Source: Noviherbaspirillum autotrophicum
GTDB lineage: Bacteria; Pseudomonadota; Gammaproteobacteria; Burkholderiales; Burkholderiaceae_D
NCBI RefSeq assembly: GCF_000818395.1
Contig: NZ_JWJG01000028.1
Location: 406,819 to 470,818, forward strand
Length of the DNA stretch: 64,000 nucleotides
Reading direction: 5' to 3'
Of this stretch, positions 45,769 through 54,946 are shown in pieces. The first letter of the stretch is position 1. Each line of letters starts with the position of its first letter. Below the pieces are notes generated by a model that was not told where the DNA came from, did not search any database, and saw nothing but the letters and a program-made list of their open reading frames with translations. The position numbers and the translations under genes are program-made.

Positions 45769-46671
45769 TCACCACGTGCGGACAGGACTTGGCGCGCTCA
45801 GCGCGAGCGAAAACTGCACCACGCTGCGCACAGGGTTTTCCCAACGCGCCAGCGCCCGCCTTGCCCGGATCTCGTCCGGACAGGCCAGCCCCAGCCGGTG
45901 CCGGTTTTCCCATTGCGCCGCCGGTACGTGTGAATGTGCGTCGTGCAGATGCCCTTCGCTACTTTGTTTGCATATGGCCCGCAACGAGGTCGTCCAGTCT
46001 TCCATCTCGACCCCGAGTTCGTGACAAATTTCTTCGAAGGCGGCGAGGTCCTTCTGAGCGCTCACCTGCAGGTCGACCTCATAAGTGTCGTAGCCAGAGG
46101 CAATATTGAGTTCGAGCACGTTGAACACGGGGCGTTCCGCGCCTTCCAGCATGCGCGCGCCGACCGGCGCGCCGTCATGCAAGACTACATCACCGAAGCG
46201 AAATCCGGAATCCGGAAAAGGGATACTTAAGAGTTGCGCGCGCACCGGATCGATGCGCCGGCTCCAGACCAATTCGCCGTCGCGCTCGGGATTTAGCCGC
46301 ACCGGCGTCCAGCCGAAGTCGGCGAAAATTGGCTGGTCGCCCCCTTCGATCGGCAAGCCCAGCCGATGCCAGACGGCACGTGCCGTTTTCCAGTCGCATA
46401 GTGCCGTGGCCGCAATGCCGAGGTTCCAGTTCGCGGCCTCGTCGTCAGGCGCCAGTTCGACGGCACGCTTGTTGAAGCGGAACGACTCCGTCCACTGCCG
46501 GCGGTACTTGTAAATCAACCCGATGTTGTAATGGGTGACCGCGCGGGTAAAGTCGAGCTGCAGTGCCTCGAAATACTTTTTTAGCGCAAGGTCGGTTTGT
46601 CCCACTGCGGCCAGCGCCCTGGCAGACTGGTGCAATGCTTCTGCGCGCAACTGGGCATACTCTATAGCCAC
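45769..46671 (-). CDS. TPR-repeat protein of unknown function
   Basis: 300 residues from a GTG at 46671 with GGAGG about 7 bases upstream, which decides the start. Three TPR units cover about 5-115 (YFEALQLDFTRAVTHYNIGL, then RAVELAPDDEAANWNLGIAA). The rest (LSIPFPDSGFRFGDVVLHDG onward) is a beta-rich domain I do not recognise, ending in HLHDAHSHVPA and an arginine-rich tail. The tail after about residue 270 has unusual composition, so the true end may have been altered by the adjacent rearranged DNA. It is probably cytoplasmic; no partner gene is evident. Confidence 0.65.
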   Translation of the reverse strand: MAIEYAQLRAEALHQSARALAAVGQTDLALKKYFEALQLDFTRAVTHYNIGLIYKYRRQWTESFRFNKRAVELAPDDEAANWNLGIAATALCDWKTARAVWHRLGLPIEGGDQPIFADFGWTPVRLNPERDGELVWSRRIDPVRAQLLSIPFPDSGFRFGDVVLHDGAPVGARMLEGAERPVFNVLELNIASGYDTYEVDLQVSAQKDLAAFEEICHELGVEMEDWTTSLRAICKQSSEGHLHDAHSHVPAAQWENRHRLGLACPDEIRARRALARWENPVRSVVQFSLALSAPSPVRTW

Positions 46672-47033
46672 AACACCTCCCGCATGAAAATTCCTGCAGC
46701 GTCGTCAACCGTGGTATCGGTCGAAGTCGTCGATTGACTGCCATGCTGCCACGCGCTCGCATTCCACGCAATCGACTCGGAAGTACTGCCCCTGGAGTCG
46801 TCACGCCGACAGTGCCTTGTGAGAGGCCGCGCTGTGGACGAAATACACCGACTTTGCATGACGCTGTGGCGAGGAGGTGCAGCACGTTCTGGAACCTTCA
46901 CACCTGCAGCGCACCAAGGCGCGCATCGCGCAGTCAGCCGCGGAGCGATGATTGTGCTGCATTCGCACCGAGCGAAAAAAAGATACACAGCCATGCGCGG
47001 GCAATGACAACGCACCTGGATGTCGCTTGAATG
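46672..47033. other. Intergenic region, nothing recognised
   Basis: About 360 bp between the TPR gene and the terminator of the small secreted-protein gene. Its open frames are shadows. The start of the region carries the ribosome-binding site of the TPR gene, whose promoter should lie here. Confidence 0.4.
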
Positions 47034-47063
47034 AAAAAGGCTCGCCTGAAGGCGAGCCTTTTT
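47034..47063 (-). terminator. Strong bidirectional Rho-independent terminator
   Basis: AAAAAGGCTCGCC-TGAA-GGCGAGCCTTTTT: an 8-bp GC-rich stem (13 bp with the A/T flanks) and a 4-base loop, with A and T runs on the two sides. It ends the gene at 47081-47323, whose stop codon lies about 20 bp away, and can also stop plus-strand transcripts. Confidence 0.9.
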
Positions 47064-47080
47064 CCAATTATAAGGGCAAG

Positions 47081-47323
47081 TTATTTTGCCGGGGTAGATG
47101 CAGCATTTTGAGCTACGGAAGCATCAGCAGCTTTGGCCTTCTTAGCAGCGTGCTTTTTAGCGTGCTTCTTGACGTGGACCTTTTTGGCCGGAGCAGCCGC
47201 CGGGGCGGATGCTTGAGTCGACGCAGCCGGAGCAGAGGCTGCAGTGGAAGCAGGAGCTGCATTCTGGGCGCTAGCAATACCAACAAAAGCAAACAGGGCT
47301 GCGATCAGGGCGATTTTTTTCAT
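47081..47323 (-). CDS. Small secreted Ala/Lys/His-rich protein
   Basis: 80 residues. A clear Sec signal peptide (MKKIALIAALFAFVGIASA, cleavage after ASA) leads to a low-complexity mature part. This is Ala/Pro/Ser-rich, then very basic (KKVHVKKHAKKHAAKKAKA), then Ala/Ser-rich. The mature protein would be disordered and cationic, and might bind DNA, polyanions or metals in the periplasm. It has its own terminator and an AAGAGAG-type ribosome-binding site. Similar proteins are common in Burkholderiales, but I know no tested function. Confidence 0.7.
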   Translation of the reverse strand: MKKIALIAALFAFVGIASAQNAAPASTAASAPAASTQASAPAAAPAKKVHVKKHAKKHAAKKAKAADASVAQNAASTPAK

Positions 47324-47670
47324 GGAAAGACTCTCTTTCTTTGTGAGTGCAAGGGAAAATCTCCCTTGTTGCCCTCAATAACGAGGCCACAACGCATTCC
47401 GATGACATGCTTACAAATTGTTGCAAAGGTGAAAAGTGATCGTCCATGATTGATTCACCTGCGTCCGTCTGTGGTTGCATCGCCGATCCGGAACTGCCGA
47501 ACGCAGCTATCGTACGGCCCGACAGTGCAGTTCCATCCCATGAACATCGGGGTACCCTGCATGCCGCTGTGAGTAATCGCAGGCGTGAATTGGAAAGCCG
47601 GACGCATCCCCGCATTGCAGCGGGAGCGACAGATCCCGGCGACCATCCAGAAGGAAGGACTCCGGCCGCC
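47324..47670. other. Gap with possible decayed sequence
   Basis: The first 80 bp should hold the promoter of the small secreted protein. Beyond 47440 a minus-strand frame reads MQGTPMFMGWNCTVGPYDSC but shows no known family. A GC-rich hairpin CCGGCCGC-9-GCGGCCGG at about 47659-47683, next to the PHB-depolymerase remnant end, may be its old terminator. Confidence 0.35.
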
Positions 47671-47910
47671 CTATGGGCGCGGCCGGGTTACCTCGGTAAT
47701 GATCCGCTCGATCATTTGCATTTGCGGCGCCCTATTGGAAAGATACAGGTACTGATCCGGCCAACCGCCATCCAGATCCCCCCAACAGTCCCAGCAGCTG
47801 TTGGGATTGGGGTCGATCCACGAGACGACGCCTATCGGATAAGCGATGTGCTCTGGGAACAGATCGGGCCATTGCTGCCAGCGCCGACACCACTTCCGCC
47901 GGGACGTCAT
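47671..47910 (-). pseudogene. C-terminal fragment of a PHB depolymerase-like secreted enzyme
   Basis: The minus-strand frame contains LFPEHIAYPIGVVSWID, CWDCWGDLDGGWPDQYLYL and RAPQMQMIERIITEVTRP. These fit the end of extracellular poly(3-hydroxybutyrate) depolymerase / feruloyl-esterase-like alpha/beta hydrolases, where C-W-D-x-W-G is typical. The catalytic serine region and the whole N-terminal part are missing. The sequence before this block reads as noise, so it is a truncated relic. Confidence 0.55.
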
Positions 47911-48030
47911 CGGCCGCGCGTATCCAATCGTGCGGCCATGAATGCCATTCTGTTGGTGGATGGCCTGCAGACAGGCGGCCGTCGACCTGCGCGTGACCTG
48001 CCGAATGTCGGCCGCAGTTTTGCTGCTCGA

Positions 48031-48495
48031 TTACTTTGGCGACTGGCCATTACCGGCGTTGGGGGACGCTTGCGTGGAACCGTGCCTGTCGTTCGATGAT
48101 TGTGATTTTCCGGATGCATGCGATCCACCTGACGAACTGCCGCTGCTCGCGCCACGGCGCAATGTTTCCTCGTAGGCGAGCTGCTCCCGTTTCACCTTAC
48201 GATTAAAATCTGCATTCGCCTGCTTCCGGCAATTCGCCTTTGCGTTGCCGGTTTCGTTTTCGCAACGCGTCAATGCAGCATCGCGTTCGTTCTCCAGTCG
48301 CTTCTTTTTCAGTTGTAAATCCTCCTTCGCCAGCTTCGCGTAGCTTTCGTTCATGTTGGCGGCAGGTGCAATCGACAGGGTGGATTGATTCGAGCCGGTT
48401 GACGATTTGTTGCTCTCGGTTCCCGCTGCATTGGCTGCCATTGAGATCGGTCCTAGGCACATTGCCGCAATCAGTACCGTCTTGAAGGTGTTCAT
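48031..48495 (-). CDS. Secreted protein with charged helical core, unknown function
   Basis: 154 residues from the ATG at 48495, with AGGAGAC 5-6 bases upstream. Signal peptide: MNTFKTVLIAAMCLGPISMA with cleavage near ANA. The mature part has a highly charged helix (KLAKEDLQLKKKRLENERDA), two cysteines about 11 residues apart (TRCENETGNAKANCRK), and a Ser/Gly-rich tail. It is probably periplasmic. The paired cysteines may form a disulfide. It is monocistronic. I cannot name a family. Confidence 0.7.
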   Translation of the reverse strand: MNTFKTVLIAAMCLGPISMAANAAGTESNKSSTGSNQSTLSIAPAANMNESYAKLAKEDLQLKKKRLENERDAALTRCENETGNAKANCRKQANADFNRKVKREQLAYEETLRRGASSGSSSGGSHASGKSQSSNDRHGSTQASPNAGNGQSPK

Positions 48496-48848
48496 TTCAG
48501 TCTCCTTTCGCAAAGTCCGTTGGAACCGCAGTCATGCGGCTGCCGCTGAAATACATTTGATCAAAGCTATTTGACTATGCATCCCGAGCGAATGTTCTCG
48601 TCCGCAGTCGCTTGGGCAGTTACGGCTGTTGCATTTGAGAGTTGGCTGGGATTACGGTGGATCACCCAAAGCAGGTTGTCCACTCTCGAGTTCATCGCTC
48701 GGTGAAAAGAATGATCTTGCCGAAGGCAACCCCTTCCCCCCCGATACACTCCATAAGTATTCATTTCAGCGGGAACCAACCGCAAAATCCATCTTGTAAA
48801 ACGAATTGGCACGAATTTCGCGCGCGGTGACTTATTTCAAAAGAAAAT
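48496..48848. other. Divergent promoter region
   Basis: About 350 bp between the divergent secreted-protein gene and the cation transporter. It should contain both promoters. The last 60 bases are AT-rich (TTATTTCAAAAGAAAATATG at the transporter start). No regulator site is clear. Confidence 0.4.
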
Positions 48849-49430
48849 ATGGCGAATACGACAGTAGACCGGCGACGCATGGCTATCGCTTTCATCGCCA
48901 ATATCGCAATGTTTTTGACGGGCATGCTCGGCTGGTATCTCGCTCACTCAACAGCACTAATGGCCGATGCCTTTGACATGCTTGCCGATGCGTCCGGCTA
49001 TATTGTGACCTGGTTGGTCATCGGCCGAACCAAGCGATTTCACCGGCATGCTGCACAATGGAATGGCGCAATGCTGATGGTGCTCGGCGCAGGCGTGCTG
49101 ATCGACGTCATTCACCACGTCATTTCGGGCAGCGAACCCCATGGGCTTCTGATCTTTGCGTTTGCTTCCCTATCACTACTTGTAAATAGTAGCGTCCTGG
49201 CGATGCTGTCGGGATATCGGAATTCTGAGCAAGTTCATTTAAAGGCGACGTGGATCGACACACGCGCTGACGTCATCGTCAATGTCGGAGTCTTGGTATC
49301 CGGGATACTTGTTGCGGTCAGCGGCTACCGGCAGATCGATTGGATTGCAGGCTTGGCCATCGGAGCTTACGTGATCCATGAAGGGCGTGAAATTCTTGAA
49401 GAGGCGGGAAAACCGGAGTTGGAACCATGA
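48849..49430 (+). CDS. Short CDF-family (cation diffusion facilitator) transporter
   Basis: 193 residues, six membrane helices. Metal-site motifs of CDF proteins are visible in helix 2 (MADAFDMLADASG) and helix 5 (WIDTRADVIVNVGVLVSG). The usual C-terminal cytoplasmic domain is missing: the protein ends shortly after helix 6 (IHEGREILEEAGKPELEP). It should export divalent metal ions (Zn2+, Co2+ or similar) across the inner membrane by proton exchange. The helix 2 site reads D-x3-D instead of the more usual H-x3-D, so metal preference may differ. Confidence 0.8.
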   Translation: MANTTVDRRRMAIAFIANIAMFLTGMLGWYLAHSTALMADAFDMLADASGYIVTWLVIGRTKRFHRHAAQWNGAMLMVLGAGVLIDVIHHVISGSEPHGLLIFAFASLSLLVNSSVLAMLSGYRNSEQVHLKATWIDTRADVIVNVGVLVSGILVAVSGYRQIDWIAGLAIGAYVIHEGREILEEAGKPELEP

Positions 49431-49958
49431 CATAGCAACAGATGCATTTGCGGCCAGAACCATGCTGTAGCTTTAACGTATCGCTGTCGGCCCCTGAGAG
49501 AGCGTGATGAGCTTTCAACGGGCCGACACAAACTGTGTTCATGCGTGACGACGAGTATCCGCTATGGACACTTCATTAAAGCTCGCCAATTGCTGAATGG
49601 AAGCAGTACCGGGCGTGCTGCGCCAACGAATTGGCTCGCGCTCTAATTTACGTCAAAAATATATTCCCCTAAATTGAATTTAGGGCGATTGTGCACTCTA
49701 ATGGAGATTGCTGGTTTTGCAGCGTATATACATGTAACGCCGGCAAGGCAAGGCGTGAGCAGTAATTTTCATATAGCGATGGAATAGCTGTCCGCTCTTT
49801 CGCCACGCTTGCAAAGATTGTTCTTTCGCTCTGGTATCGCCGTGTTTTGTGCTCCTCAGTAGGGACTCGCCTTGCCTCAGCAAGCCATCGTTTTGTCGAG
49901 TCGGCCCGCGTTGCAACACTGTGACTGCAAACGCACAACGCTTGCCCGTCGTGTAGCC
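49431..49958. other. Long upstream region of the oxidase cluster
   Basis: About 530 bp. It holds a perfect inverted repeat CCCTAAAT-TGA-ATTTAGGG at 49667-49685 in AT-rich DNA, about 275 bp before the oxidase start. Frames in this stretch have no gene-like features. The oxidase promoter should be between 49690 and 49950. Confidence 0.5.
49667..49685. promoter_or_regulatory. Inverted repeat upstream of the caa3 oxidase cluster
   Basis: A perfect 8-bp inverted repeat with a 3-base spacer (CCCTAAAT/ATTTAGGG). The stem is too AT-rich to be a convincing terminator, so a repressor or activator site is more likely. The identity of the regulator is unknown. Confidence 0.45.
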
Positions 49959-50999
49959 ATGCAAGAGATTCTTCTCCACGCCCGCCGGGTGATACTTGGA
50001 GCAAGCAGCGTCCTTGTGGCTGCAACGCTACCCGCTCAAGCCCAGGCTCCCATGAGTTACCTGCAGACCGCCGGACCGGCAGCCGATCCGGTCACGCATC
50101 TCAATTGGGGTCTGCTTGCAATCTCACTTGCCGTTGTGGTGATCATCTGCATCCTTGTTTTGTGGGCCACGTTTCATCGTCGTCCCCCGGCACAACAACG
50201 GCTGGATGGTAGAACTGCTCTTGAAATAGCGCGCGACGGCATGCCATGGATCACCATTGGCGTTGGCATCTCGACCGCGGTTCTGCTGGGCGCCGCGGCA
50301 TGGACCATGATTACGCTGTCCGCAGTGGCGGCTCCATCGGCCAACGAGGCGTTACATATCAACGTCATTGCCCACCAGTGGTGGTGGGAGGTCTCCTATC
50401 CAGGCAAGCAGCAATCGGAACTAACCATCGTCGCCAACGAGATCCACATCCCTGTTGGCCAGCCAGTCTTGCTCCGGCTTGAGAGTGACGATGTGATTCA
50501 TTCGTTTTGGATTCCGAAACTTGCGGGTAAAACTGACATGATTCCCGGCCAGACCAATCGCGCCTGGCTGCAAGCAAACCAGGCCGGCGATTATCGCGGT
50601 CAATGCGGCGAATACTGCGGTGCCCAGCATGCGCAGATGGTTATGCACGTTATCGCCGAACCGCCGGATGCGTTCGCCGCCTGGCTGCGCCGACAGCGGC
50701 AGCCGAGCACAACGCCGACGGATGCCCAGGCATTACACGGACAACAGATTTTCCTCGCACGCTGCAGCATGTGCCATACAGTAAATGGATCCGACGCCGG
50801 CGGCCGCGCCGGCCCCGATCTGACGCATTTGATGGGTCGGCACACGATAGCGGCCGGCGTTCTGCCGAATACCGTCGAAGAGTTGACGCGCTGGGTGGCC
50901 CACCCACAGGACGTGAAACCAGGTGTGCGCATGCCTGTCATCGAGCTGAACCAGGACGACCTTCATGCGCTGGTGACGTATCTCGAAACGCTGAAATGA
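49959..50999 (+). CDS. coxB: caa3-type cytochrome c oxidase subunit II with fused cytochrome c
   Basis: 346 residues from the ATG at 49959 (MQEILLHARRVILGASS, a signal peptide ending AQA); the upstream frame lacks a start signal. Two membrane helices (about 45-65 and 90-115) precede the cupredoxin domain. CuA ligands are all present: H in VIHSFWIPKL and CGEYCGAQHAQM. A C-terminal class I cytochrome c follows, with haem site CSMCH and a distal methionine in VRMPVI. It takes electrons from a c-type donor and passes them to CuA and subunit I. First gene of a seven- or eight-gene plus-strand cluster. Confidence 0.9.
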   Translation: MQEILLHARRVILGASSVLVAATLPAQAQAPMSYLQTAGPAADPVTHLNWGLLAISLAVVVIICILVLWATFHRRPPAQQRLDGRTALEIARDGMPWITIGVGISTAVLLGAAAWTMITLSAVAAPSANEALHINVIAHQWWWEVSYPGKQQSELTIVANEIHIPVGQPVLLRLESDDVIHSFWIPKLAGKTDMIPGQTNRAWLQANQAGDYRGQCGEYCGAQHAQMVMHVIAEPPDAFAAWLRRQRQPSTTPTDAQALHGQQIFLARCSMCHTVNGSDAGGRAGPDLTHLMGRHTIAAGVLPNTVEELTRWVAHPQDVKPGVRMPVIELNQDDLHALVTYLETLK

Positions 51000-51022
51000 T
51001 GTCTGGATGAGCGGAGCATACC

Positions 51023-52969
51023 TTGGCAGCTGATCATTATTCGCGCGTACCCATCACTGTCAACAGCAGCACCGACCCCGGCATTGCGGAGCGGCTCGAA
51101 CGCATCTGGAAGACCGAACCCGGCCTTCGCGGCTGGTTCGCTACGGTCGATCACAAGCAGATAGGACTTCGCTACCTCGTGACTGCCTTCCTCTTCCTCC
51201 TCATCGGCGGCATCGAAGCGCTGTTATTGCGCTTGCAGCTCGCAGGTCCAGGTCGTCACGTACTTACCCCTGACCAGTACAACGAGTTGTTCACCATGCA
51301 TGGCATGACCATGATTTTTCTGTATGCGTTACCGATCCTGTCCGGCTTCTCCAATTTCCTCTGGCCGCTGTTGCTCGGATCGCGCGATATGGCGTTCCCG
51401 CGATTGAATGCGTTCTCCTATTGGGTGTTCCTATTCTCCGGATTATTCATGTACGCAAGCTTTCTGGTCGGACGCCCTCCCGATGCTGGCTGGTTTAATT
51501 ATGTTCCCTACAGCGGGCGCAATTACAACCAGAACGTGGGCATGGACCTGTACGCGCTGGGCATGGTGTTTTATGGCATTTCGACGACGGTCGGTTCGAT
51601 CAACTTCGTCGTTTCCCTGCTGCGCACCAAGGCGCCCGGCATGTCCATCAATCGTGTTCCGATCATTATCTGGGGCACATTGACCGCTTCGGTCGGCAAT
51701 CTTTTTGCGGTGCCGGCAGTAAGCCTGGCCTTCCTGCTTCTATGGTTTGACCGGAATTTCTATACCCATTTCTATGACGCCACACTCGGCGGCCATCCGT
51801 TGCTATGGCAGCACCTGTTCTGGATGTTTGGCCATCCCTGGGTATACGCAATTGTGCTGCCGGCCATGGGAATTGTGTCCGATGCCTTGCCAGTATTTTG
51901 CCGTCGTCCGCTTGTCGGCTACACGCCGGTCGCGCTATCGACCGTGACCACCATGTTCATCGGTTTTGGAGTCTGGGTGCATCACATGTTTGCCACCGGG
52001 TTGCCACCGTTATCACTCTCATTTTTCTCGGCAGCAAGCATCATCATCGTTCTCCCCAGCGCTGTCGCCGTTTTCGCATGGATCGCCACCATCTTTACCG
52101 GGCGCCCCGTGTTCAAGACGCCCTTCCTGTTTTTCGCCGGCTTCATCGTTCTGTTTACGATTGGCGGCGTCTCCGGATTCATGACCGCATCAGTGCCGCT
52201 CGACTGGCAGCTGACCGACACCTATTTCGTCGTAGCGCATATGCATTACGTTCTGCTCGGTATCAACGTCTTCCCTGTGATTGGCGGGCTGACATTCTGG
52301 TTTCCTAAGTTCACTGGCCGTATGCTGAACGAGCGGCTTGGCAAATGGAGTTTCTGGATCATGTTTATCGGCTTCAATGCTGGCTTTTTCCCGATGCATA
52401 TCTCTGGGCTGCTCGGCATGCCGCGCCGCATTTACACGTATCCTCCGGGCCTGGGCTGGGATCTTCCGAACCTGGTGACATCGGTCGGCTCCTTCCTGTT
52501 CGCCGCAGGAATCCTGCTGTTCCTGATTAACGTAGTGCTTAGTTTGAAATCCAAAAGGATGGCCGACGCCAATCCCTGGGATGCGCCCTCCCTGGAATGG
52601 ACGATATCGTCCCCTCCTCCCTCGTACAACTTTGCGGTCATTCCAACACTCGCCAGTCGGCATCCGCTATGGGAAGACCGGCTCGATAACGGCGGGGCGA
52701 GTTCGTCGCTGAGCGAAGGCCTGCTGCTTGACCATGGCCGCGAAACTGTCGCCACGACGCCCCTCGACGCCGAGCCGATCGCCATCCTGCGCATGCCAGA
52801 GGATTCCTTGATGCCATTCACGACTACCATCGTCCTGACTGTGTTGTTCGGCGCGCTGCTGCTGCACGCCTGGTGGATTGCCGGGTTGGCGGCGATTCTG
52901 ACTTTCATTGCGACGGTAGCGTGGCTCTGGCCGCAAGCCTCGCTCGGACAAACTGCAGAAGCGATATGA
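51023..52969 (+). CDS. ctaD: Cytochrome c oxidase subunit I, long form, with altered HPEVY motif
   Basis: 648 residues. The start is a TTG at 51023 with GGAG 7-8 bases upstream; no in-frame ATG is possible before it because of a stop at 51008. Haem and CuB ligands are present: H in MHGMTM, GHPWVYAIVLPAMG (H and the cross-linked Y), WVHHMF, and VAHMHYV. The conserved Glu of the D-channel motif HPEVY is replaced by Trp. The C-terminal 100 residues add two more membrane helices, as in caa3-type enzymes with an extended subunit I. It reduces O2 to water and pumps protons. Confidence 0.9.
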   Translation: MAADHYSRVPITVNSSTDPGIAERLERIWKTEPGLRGWFATVDHKQIGLRYLVTAFLFLLIGGIEALLLRLQLAGPGRHVLTPDQYNELFTMHGMTMIFLYALPILSGFSNFLWPLLLGSRDMAFPRLNAFSYWVFLFSGLFMYASFLVGRPPDAGWFNYVPYSGRNYNQNVGMDLYALGMVFYGISTTVGSINFVVSLLRTKAPGMSINRVPIIIWGTLTASVGNLFAVPAVSLAFLLLWFDRNFYTHFYDATLGGHPLLWQHLFWMFGHPWVYAIVLPAMGIVSDALPVFCRRPLVGYTPVALSTVTTMFIGFGVWVHHMFATGLPPLSLSFFSAASIIIVLPSAVAVFAWIATIFTGRPVFKTPFLFFAGFIVLFTIGGVSGFMTASVPLDWQLTDTYFVVAHMHYVLLGINVFPVIGGLTFWFPKFTGRMLNERLGKWSFWIMFIGFNAGFFPMHISGLLGMPRRIYTYPPGLGWDLPNLVTSVGSFLFAAGILLFLINVVLSLKSKRMADANPWDAPSLEWTISSPPPSYNFAVIPTLASRHPLWEDRLDNGGASSSLSEGLLLDHGRETVATTPLDAEPIAILRMPEDSLMPFTTTIVLTVLFGALLLHAWWIAGLAAILTFIATVAWLWPQASLGQTAEAI

Positions 52970-53562
52970 ACGTCGCCCAACTCGTCACCAAGCCCCTGCC
53001 GGTCGGCAGTGTCGATCACCGAGCTTCCGGCTGGTGGGGCATGTGGTGCCTCATTGCCACCGAAGCCGCGTTATTCGCTTACTTGTTATTCAGCTATTTT
53101 TACCTGGGATCCCAAGCACACGGTCATTGGGTGCCGGAACTGCCGAAGCTGGCCTTGGCGCTGCCCAATACCTTTATCCTGATTGCCAGCAGTTTCATAC
53201 TGCGCTGGGGTGAGAACGGAATCCGGTGCGGTAAGCAGAACCGCCTGGTCTGGGGGCTTGGCGGGACAATCGTGCTTGGCATCGTGTTTGTCGGCATGCA
53301 AGTGCTCGAATGGCATAACAAGCCTTTTGCCTGGTCGACGGATGCCTATGCATCGAGCTATTTCGTGACGACTGGCTTTCACATGATGCACGTCATTGGC
53401 GGCCTGCTGGTGCTGGGCGTGCTGCTGCTTTGGACGACGTTCGGCATGTTCAATGCCAAACGCTATGCCGCAGTCTCTATTGGCAGTCTGTACTGGCATT
53501 TCGTCGATGTCGTGTGGCTCGCTGTCTTTACCTCATTCTATTTGCTGCCTTATCTGCATTGA
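52966..53562 (+). CDS. ctaE: Cytochrome c oxidase subunit III
   Basis: 198 residues from the ATG at 52966, which overlaps the subunit I stop by 4 bases (ATGA); longer frames start inside subunit I. Five membrane helices are predicted, the short caa3 form. The family motifs SGWWGMWCLIATEAALFAYL and TGFHMMHVIGGLL plus the final YWHFVDVVWLAVF are intact. It stabilises subunit I during turnover. Translationally coupled to the gene before it. Confidence 0.9.
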   Translation: MNVAQLVTKPLPVGSVDHRASGWWGMWCLIATEAALFAYLLFSYFYLGSQAHGHWVPELPKLALALPNTFILIASSFILRWGENGIRCGKQNRLVWGLGGTIVLGIVFVGMQVLEWHNKPFAWSTDAYASSYFVTTGFHMMHVIGGLLVLGVLLLWTTFGMFNAKRYAAVSIGSLYWHFVDVVWLAVFTSFYLLPYLH

Positions 53563-53566
53563 CGCC

Positions 53567-53998
53567 ATGCATACCTATCCCGATGCCGCCTTGTTCGAGC
53601 CCCAGGCGCCACGCACCGTCCGTCCGCTGCGACTCTGGTTCGGGCTGCTGGCTGCGCCGGTCGCGTGGATGCTTGACGATATGCTGTCGTACTACATTGC
53701 AAGCCTGGAATGTCGGATCAGACCGTCCGGTGATGCACCACTGTATGCCGGCACTCTCTGGTTCTGGGTTGTCTTGATAGCCAGTCTGGCGGTAGCGTCG
53801 GCGGGGACCTGGGTCGCTGTCGGCAATTGGCGCAGGACTCGCAGCAGTCAACCGAGCGCTACGCACGCGCAACCATGGAGGCATGATGGCCATAGGCGTT
53901 TCGTCGCCACGGCCAGTGTGTTGAGCAGTATCGGATTCCTGACGGCTTTTGTATTCATGGTGTTCAACGTTGCCTTTGCCCCGATATGCGGATTCTGA
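53567..53998 (+). CDS. Small membrane protein of the oxidase cluster
   Basis: 143 residues from the ATG at 53567, 5 bp after subunit III. It has three hydrophobic helices (LWFGLLAAPVAWMLDDMLSY, GTLWFWVVLIASLAVASAG, and SIGFLTAFVFMVFNVAFAPI) and a hydrophilic loop of about 40 residues. Genes at this place in caa3 clusters are often small unnamed assembly or subunit-IV-like proteins. Its end overlaps the ctaG start by 13 bases. No cofactor ligand set is obvious. Confidence 0.75.
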   Translation: MHTYPDAALFEPQAPRTVRPLRLWFGLLAAPVAWMLDDMLSYYIASLECRIRPSGDAPLYAGTLWFWVVLIASLAVASAGTWVAVGNWRRTRSSQPSATHAQPWRHDGHRRFVATASVLSSIGFLTAFVFMVFNVAFAPICGF

Positions 53999-54900
53999 TG
54001 CTCGTCACAACACTGACAGCGCTTATGGCTCCCTGCCTCGCCTGGAGCCACGACGGGTACGAGCATGACGTGTCGCACTGGATCGCCGATCCATGGATGC
54101 TGGTCCTGCTCCTTGCGTCAGCCGGGGCCTATCTGCTCGGCTGGCGCAGCCTGCGCCGGGAAGGCAATGCGTCCAAGGTGCTGGGGTGTAGCCGTATATG
54201 GATGTTCAGCGGCGGCATGTTCGTCCTCGGCATTGCCCTGGTATCGCCAATCGACATCCTTGCCGAGCGGTCGATGAGCGTCCACATGACCCAGCACATG
54301 CTGCTGATGCTGGTCGCGCCGCCCTTGCTCGTATGGGGACGGCCGGTAGTCGCATGGCTGTGGGCATTCCCGTTGGCCGGGCGTCGGCGCATCGGGCAGG
54401 CCTGGATCGCAAGCAGGTTTCATCGAACTTATGGATTCATGATGCGGCCGATTGTGGTTTGGGCCTGCGCCAGCATTATGCTGTGGTTCTGGCACATTCC
54501 CTTCGCCTATGACCTGGCGCTGGAACACGAGAGCGTGCACGCGGTGGAACACTTGTGCTTCTTCATGACCTCGCTGGCGTTCTGGAACTTGACGCTCGCG
54601 CCTTGCGGCAGGCGGCAAACAGGACATGGTGCAGCCCTGGTCATGGTGGCGACGTTCTTTTTCCATAGTGGATTGCTTGGCGCGCTGCTGACCTTCGCGC
54701 GTACTCCGTTGTACCCGCCGTATGCGGGTGGCGCATTCGGCCTGGCAGCGCTCGAAGATCAGCAGCTGGCCGGTCTCATCATGTGGGTGCCGGCCGGCAC
54801 TGTGTATCTCGTGGCCATGCTTAGTCTGTTCGCCAGCTGGCTGTCCGCCGTCCATGCCTATGACGCCTCCGCCCACAGTGCTGGAAAACCGCCTACCTGA
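53986..54900 (+). CDS. ctaG: CtaG-family (caa3 type) cytochrome oxidase assembly protein
   Basis: 304 residues, seven or so membrane helices. The CtaG (caa3) motifs MTQHMLLMLVAPPLLVWGRP, WFWHIPFAYDLAL and VHAVEHLCFF are present, with histidines that probably bind copper for CuB insertion. It is unrelated to the Cox11-type CtaG of other bacteria despite the shared name. The first 20 residues form a signal-like helix. It is coupled to the previous gene by overlap. Confidence 0.85.
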   Translation: MRILMLVTTLTALMAPCLAWSHDGYEHDVSHWIADPWMLVLLLASAGAYLLGWRSLRREGNASKVLGCSRIWMFSGGMFVLGIALVSPIDILAERSMSVHMTQHMLLMLVAPPLLVWGRPVVAWLWAFPLAGRRRIGQAWIASRFHRTYGFMMRPIVVWACASIMLWFWHIPFAYDLALEHESVHAVEHLCFFMTSLAFWNLTLAPCGRRQTGHGAALVMVATFFFHSGLLGALLTFARTPLYPPYAGGAFGLAALEDQQLAGLIMWVPAGTVYLVAMLSLFASWLSAVHAYDASAHSAGKPPT

Positions 54901-54946
54901 GCGGGCCTGGCCGGAGATTCTCAATCAGACACATGGAAATGAAACA

